Shown: positions 60,947 through 64,000 of the stretch, piece after piece
Position numbering within the stretch: the first letter of the stretch is position 1
Layout: every line of letters starts with the position of its first letter
Position numbers and translations under genes: made by a program
DNA from: Hyphomicrobiaceae bacterium
GTDB lineage: Bacteria; Pseudomonadota; Alphaproteobacteria; Rhizobiales; Hyphomicrobiaceae
DNA length: 64,000 nt
Assembly (NCBI GenBank): GCA_008933705.1
Contig: WBUN01000002.1
Span: 1-64,000, forward strand
Reading direction: 5' to 3'
The notes under the pieces: generated by a model
Database searches by the model: none
Seen by the model: the letters and a program-made list of their open reading frames with translations, nothing else
Told to the model about the DNA's origin: nothing

Positions 60947-62739
60947 TGGCAATCCAGACACCCAACGGGTTCACGCTCGATACCAGCGGCAAGCGCGTCG
61001 TCGTCGATCCCCTCACGCGCATCGAGGGGCACATGCGCTGCGAGGTCAACGTCGACGCCAACAACATGATCACGAATGCCGTATCGACCGGCACCATGTG
61101 GCGCGGGCTGGAAGTGATCCTCAAGGGCCGCGACCCGCGCGACGCCTGGGCCTTCACGCAGCGCATCTGCGGTGTGTGCACGGGCACCCATGCGCTCACC
61201 TCCGTGCGCGCGGTGGAGGACGCGCTCAAGATCAATATTCCCGAGAACGCCAACTCGATCCGCAACATCATGCAGCTGTCGCTGCAGATCCACGACCATC
61301 TTGTCCATTTCTACCACCTGCATGCCCTCGATTGGGTCAACCCCGTGCACGCGCTCAAGGCCGATCCCAAGGCCACGAGCGAGCTGCAGAAGGCGACCTC
61401 GCCCCGGCATCCCAAGTCCTCCCCGGGCTACTTCCGTGACGTGCAGAACCGCCTCAAGAAGTTCGTCGAGAGCGGGCAGCTCGGGCCGTTCAAGAACGGC
61501 TACTGGGACAACCCCGCCTACCTTCTGCCGCCCGAGGCCAACCTGATGGCGGTGACGCACTACCTGGAGGCGCTCGACTTCCAGTCGCAGATCATGAAGA
61601 CGCGCGTAATCTTCGGCGGCAAGGACCCGCACCCCAACTGGCTGGTCGGCGGCGTGCCGTGCGCCATCAACGTGCATGGCGAGGGTGCGGTGGGCGCCAT
61701 CAACATGGAGCGCCTGAACTTCGTGTCCTCGATCATCGACCAGTCGACCGAGTTCATCGAGAACGTCTACATCCCCGACATCATCGCCATCGGCAGCTTC
61801 TACAAGAGCTGGCTCTACGGCGGAGGCATCTCCGGCAAGAGCGTGCTCGCCTACGGCGACATCCCCGACCACGCCAACGACTACTCGCCAAAGAACCTCC
61901 TGATGCCCTCCGGGGCAGTCATCAACGGCAACCTGAAGGAGGTGCATCCGGTCGATCTGCGCGATCCGACCCAGATCCAGGAGTTCGTGCCCCATTCCTG
62001 GTACACGTATCCCGACGAGAAGAAGGGCCTGCATCCCTGGGACGGCATCACCGAGCCCAACTACGTGCTCGGTCCCAAGACCAAGGGCACCAGGACCAAC
62101 ATCCAGCAGATCGACGAGAGCGGCAAGTACTCGTGGATCAAGGCGCCGCGCTGGAAGGGCCACGCCATGGAGGTCGGCCCGCTCGCCCGCTACGTCGTCG
62201 GCTATGCATCGGGTCACAAGGAGATCACCGAGCAGATCAACGGCGTGCTGAAGGCGCTCGACGTGCCGGTAACCGCCCTGTTCTCCACGCTCGGCAGGAC
62301 GGCCGCTCGTGCGCTCGAGGCACAGTGGTGCTGCCACAAGCAGCGCTACTTCATGGACAAGCTGATCGCCAACATCAAGGCGGGAGACAGCTCGACTGCC
62401 AACGTCGACCGCTGGGAGCCCAAGACCTGGCCCAAGGATGTCAAAGGCGTCGGCTTCACGGAAGCGCCGCGCGGAGCCCTGGCGCACTGGATCAAGATCA
62501 AGGATACCAGGATCGACAACTACCAATGCGTGGTCCCGACCACCTGGAACGGCTCGCCGCGCGACCATGCCGGCAACATCGGGGCCTTCGAAGCCTCGCT
62601 CATGAACACCAAGGTCGAGCGCGCCGAGGAACCGGTGGAGATCCTGCGCACCATCCACAGCTTCGATCCCTGCCTCGCCTGCTCGACCCACGTCATGGGC
62701 GAGGACGGGCGAGAGCTGGCCAAGGTGACCGTACGCTGA
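60946..62739 (+). CDS. hupL: [NiFe]-hydrogenase large subunit
   Basis: The 597-residue subunit holds the Ni-Fe site. The four ligating cysteines are in RICGVC (C75, C78) and DPCLACSTH (C576, C579); Glu27 in TRIEGH is the proton-transfer residue. A 15-residue tail after His582 would be removed by the maturation protease once nickel is inserted. Length and motifs fit group 1 uptake hydrogenases. Start TAATG overlap with the small subunit. Confidence 0.96.
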   Translation: MAIQTPNGFTLDTSGKRVVVDPLTRIEGHMRCEVNVDANNMITNAVSTGTMWRGLEVILKGRDPRDAWAFTQRICGVCTGTHALTSVRAVEDALKINIPENANSIRNIMQLSLQIHDHLVHFYHLHALDWVNPVHALKADPKATSELQKATSPRHPKSSPGYFRDVQNRLKKFVESGQLGPFKNGYWDNPAYLLPPEANLMAVTHYLEALDFQSQIMKTRVIFGGKDPHPNWLVGGVPCAINVHGEGAVGAINMERLNFVSSIIDQSTEFIENVYIPDIIAIGSFYKSWLYGGGISGKSVLAYGDIPDHANDYSPKNLLMPSGAVINGNLKEVHPVDLRDPTQIQEFVPHSWYTYPDEKKGLHPWDGITEPNYVLGPKTKGTRTNIQQIDESGKYSWIKAPRWKGHAMEVGPLARYVVGYASGHKEITEQINGVLKALDVPVTALFSTLGRTAARALEAQWCCHKQRYFMDKLIANIKAGDSSTANVDRWEPKTWPKDVKGVGFTEAPRGALAHWIKIKDTRIDNYQCVVPTTWNGSPRDHAGNIGAFEASLMNTKVERAEEPVEILRTIHSFDPCLACSTHVMGEDGRELAKVTVR

Positions 62740-62753
62740 GGGAGGAACGAAAG

Positions 62754-63329
62754 ATGAAAACCACGACTCGCATCATTTCGACTGCAATCGCGACAAGCAT
62801 CCTGACCACCCCTGCGCTTGCCCACACGGGCGTGGGTCATACGCACGGGCTCTTTGCTGGGCTCGCGCACCCGATCGCAGGCGTCGACCATCTGCTCGCC
62901 ATGCTGGCGGTCGGCATCTGGTCGGCGCTCGTGATGCGGCAACGCCGCGTCTGGGCCGCACCGGCAGCGTTCGTGCTGGCGATGCTGGCCGGCGCGGCGC
63001 TCGGCGTCGCCGGCGTTGCGCTGCCGCAAGTGGAGGCGGGCATCGCCCTCTCCGTCGTCGCCCTGGGGCTCATGATCCTGACGCGCGTTGAGATGCCGGT
63101 GGCTGCAGGCGCCGTCCTGGCCGCCCTGTTCGCCCTGTATCACGGGCACGCACACGGCAGCGAGGCAACCGGAGCCGTCGCGGCCTACATGGCCGGCTTC
63201 GCAGCCACGACCGCAACGCTGCACATCGTCGGCATCGGACTTGGATGGCTGCTTGCCCGCGCCTCCTACGCACCCCGCATCGTCGGAGCCGCCATCGCAG
63301 CTTTCGGCGCCTATGCCATGGCAGGCTGA
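62754..63329 (+). CDS. hupE: HupE/UreJ-family protein, putative nickel transporter
   Basis: The 191-residue membrane protein has a signal peptide (cleavage after ALA/HTG), the HupE metal-binding motif HPIAGVDHLLAM (residues about 39-50) and about six helices. A second His cluster (LYHGHAHGSE) lies near residue 130. HupE/UreJ proteins take up nickel for the enzyme. Strong ggagga site; 14 bases after the large-subunit stop. Here it precedes hupC, an order seen in some but not all hup operons. Confidence 0.9.
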   Translation: MKTTTRIISTAIATSILTTPALAHTGVGHTHGLFAGLAHPIAGVDHLLAMLAVGIWSALVMRQRRVWAAPAAFVLAMLAGAALGVAGVALPQVEAGIALSVVALGLMILTRVEMPVAAGAVLAALFALYHGHAHGSEATGAVAAYMAGFAATTATLHIVGIGLGWLLARASYAPRIVGAAIAAFGAYAMAG

Positions 63330-63340
63330 GGGAGGGAGCG

Positions 63341-64000
63341 ATGACAACCAAATCGGCGACGGCACAGCAGCAGGCGGTCTACGTCTACGAAGGTCCGCTC
63401 CGGCTCTGGCATTGGATCAACGCTCTCTCCATCCTCGTCCTGGCAGTGACCGGCTACTTCATCGGCAGCCCGCTGCCGTCACTGTCGGGGGAAGCGAGCG
63501 ATCATTTCCTGATGGGATACATCCGCTTCGCGCACTTCGCCGCCGGCTACATCCTCATCATCGGGTTCTTCCTGAGGATCTACTGGGCGTTCGCCGGCAA
63601 CGGGCACGCGCGGCAGATCTTCCTGCCGCCGCTCTTGAGCAGCAAGTGGTGGAGCGAGGTGCTGCATGAGATCAAGTGGTATGCCTTCATAGCCAGGGAG
63701 CCCAAGAAGTACGAAGGGCACAACCCGCTCGCCACGCTCGTCATGCATTTCGTGTTCGTTTGGGGCATCGTGTTCATGATGGTCACCGGGCTCGCACTCT
63801 ACGGCGAAGGCGCGGGCTTGGGCTCCTGGCAGTACCGGTGGTTCTCCGGCTGGGTGATCAGCGCCTTCGGCAACAGCCAGAACGTGCACACCTGGCACCA
63901 CGTGGGGATGTGGGTCATCATCTGCTTCGCTATCGTCCACATCTACGCCGCCGTGCGCGAGGACGTCATGTCCCGCCAGAGCATCATCAGCACCATGATC
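63341..64000 (+). CDS. hupC: Ni/Fe-hydrogenase b-type cytochrome subunit (partial)
   Basis: The frame stays open for 220 codons to the window edge, so the stop is not visible. It encodes a membrane cytochrome b with about four helices; the N-terminus YVYEGPLRLWHWINALSI carries a heme histidine, and FAHFAAGYILIIGF and HTWHHVGMWVIICFAIVHIY supply more His ligands (given in parts). It links HupSL to the quinone pool. Start fixed by ggaggg, eight bases before the ATG. Full length is normally about 240 residues. Confidence 0.93.
   Translation, partial: MTTKSATAQQQAVYVYEGPLRLWHWINALSILVLAVTGYFIGSPLPSLSGEASDHFLMGYIRFAHFAAGYILIIGFFLRIYWAFAGNGHARQIFLPPLLSSKWWSEVLHEIKWYAFIAREPKKYEGHNPLATLVMHFVFVWGIVFMMVTGLALYGEGAGLGSWQYRWFSGWVISAFGNSQNVHTWHHVGMWVIICFAIVHIYAAVREDVMSRQSIISTMI

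Noticed and set aside
60892..62691. Reverse-strand open frame of about 600 codons across the large subunit
   Set aside because: No ribosome site and no domain; shadow of hupL.
1..64000. CRISPR arrays, insertion sequences, rRNA and riboswitches
   Set aside because: No regularly spaced direct repeats, transposase motifs, rRNA sequence or recognisable riboswitch core were seen.

Overview
The window is high-GC DNA with dense, short-spaced genes on both strands. It looks like the chromosome of an alphaproteobacterium, most probably of the order Hyphomicrobiales (Rhizobiales). Pointers are a gene-transfer-agent-type terminase pair, the alphaproteobacterial membrane family TIGR02186 beside a TauE exporter, DUF4189 and CWC proteins, FNR/FixK boxes and a sigma-54-type uptake hydrogenase promoter. 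The order is inferred from gene content; no marker gene was compared.

Layout. 1-2238: non-coding repeats, then a reverse-strand TerL/TerS pair. 2544-6203: small secreted proteins including a tandem DUF4189 pair, then a CaiB-type CoA-transferase and a GntR regulator. 6745-10281: a short-chain dehydrogenase and a large PHP/DUF3604-like protein. 10348-17581: TIGR02186/TauE pair, a Sel1-repeat membrane protein, YjbQ, DUF3859 and proline iminopeptidase. 17680-26298: an acetate-type Na+/solute symporter with its small subunit, a NarL-type regulator (CrbR-like), bioD-bioA, and a symporter/histidine kinase/receiver fusion (CrbS-like). 26588-31067: mscL, a GT87 glycosyltransferase, a radical SAM protein, a phosphoribosyltransferase and a membrane protein, closed by a perfect hairpin. 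31118-37507: an IclR-DUF1028-ABC transporter-NTF2-CWC operon diverging from a MetE-like gene, with two palindromes between them. 37613-42054: a DUF302 gene with a perfect FNR box, an ion transporter, tRNA-Gly(CCC) and an unknown helical protein. 42247-45516: a cupin regulator, PanE-like reductase, 'amino acid synthesis' family protein and EamA exporter. 45880-48464: an FNR/FixK box, a sensor kinase with a FixL-like PAS domain and a receiver-only partner. 48701-58078: aprMBA, a second PHP/DUF3604-like protein, an SLC13 transporter, a Crp/Fnr regulator and a ModA-like protein. 58225-64000: small proteins, a MoCo-carrier-like protein and the start of a [NiFe]-hydrogenase operon (small and large subunits, HupE, b-type cytochrome) behind a -24/-12 promoter.

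Together the genes suggest a metabolically flexible organism. It could draw electrons from H2 through a membrane-bound hydrogenase whose small subunit carries all six cysteines of oxygen-tolerant enzymes, and from reduced sulfur through AMP-forming sulfite oxidation (AprMBA), with TauE as a possible sulfite/sulfonate exporter. It also takes up small carboxylates under CrbSR-type control and probably responds to low oxygen (two FNR/FixK boxes, FixL-like kinase).

The least described parts are the two paralogous PHP/DUF3604-like proteins, each in a different transport/catabolic setting, and the IclR- and cupin-regulated clusters built from families without firm functions.
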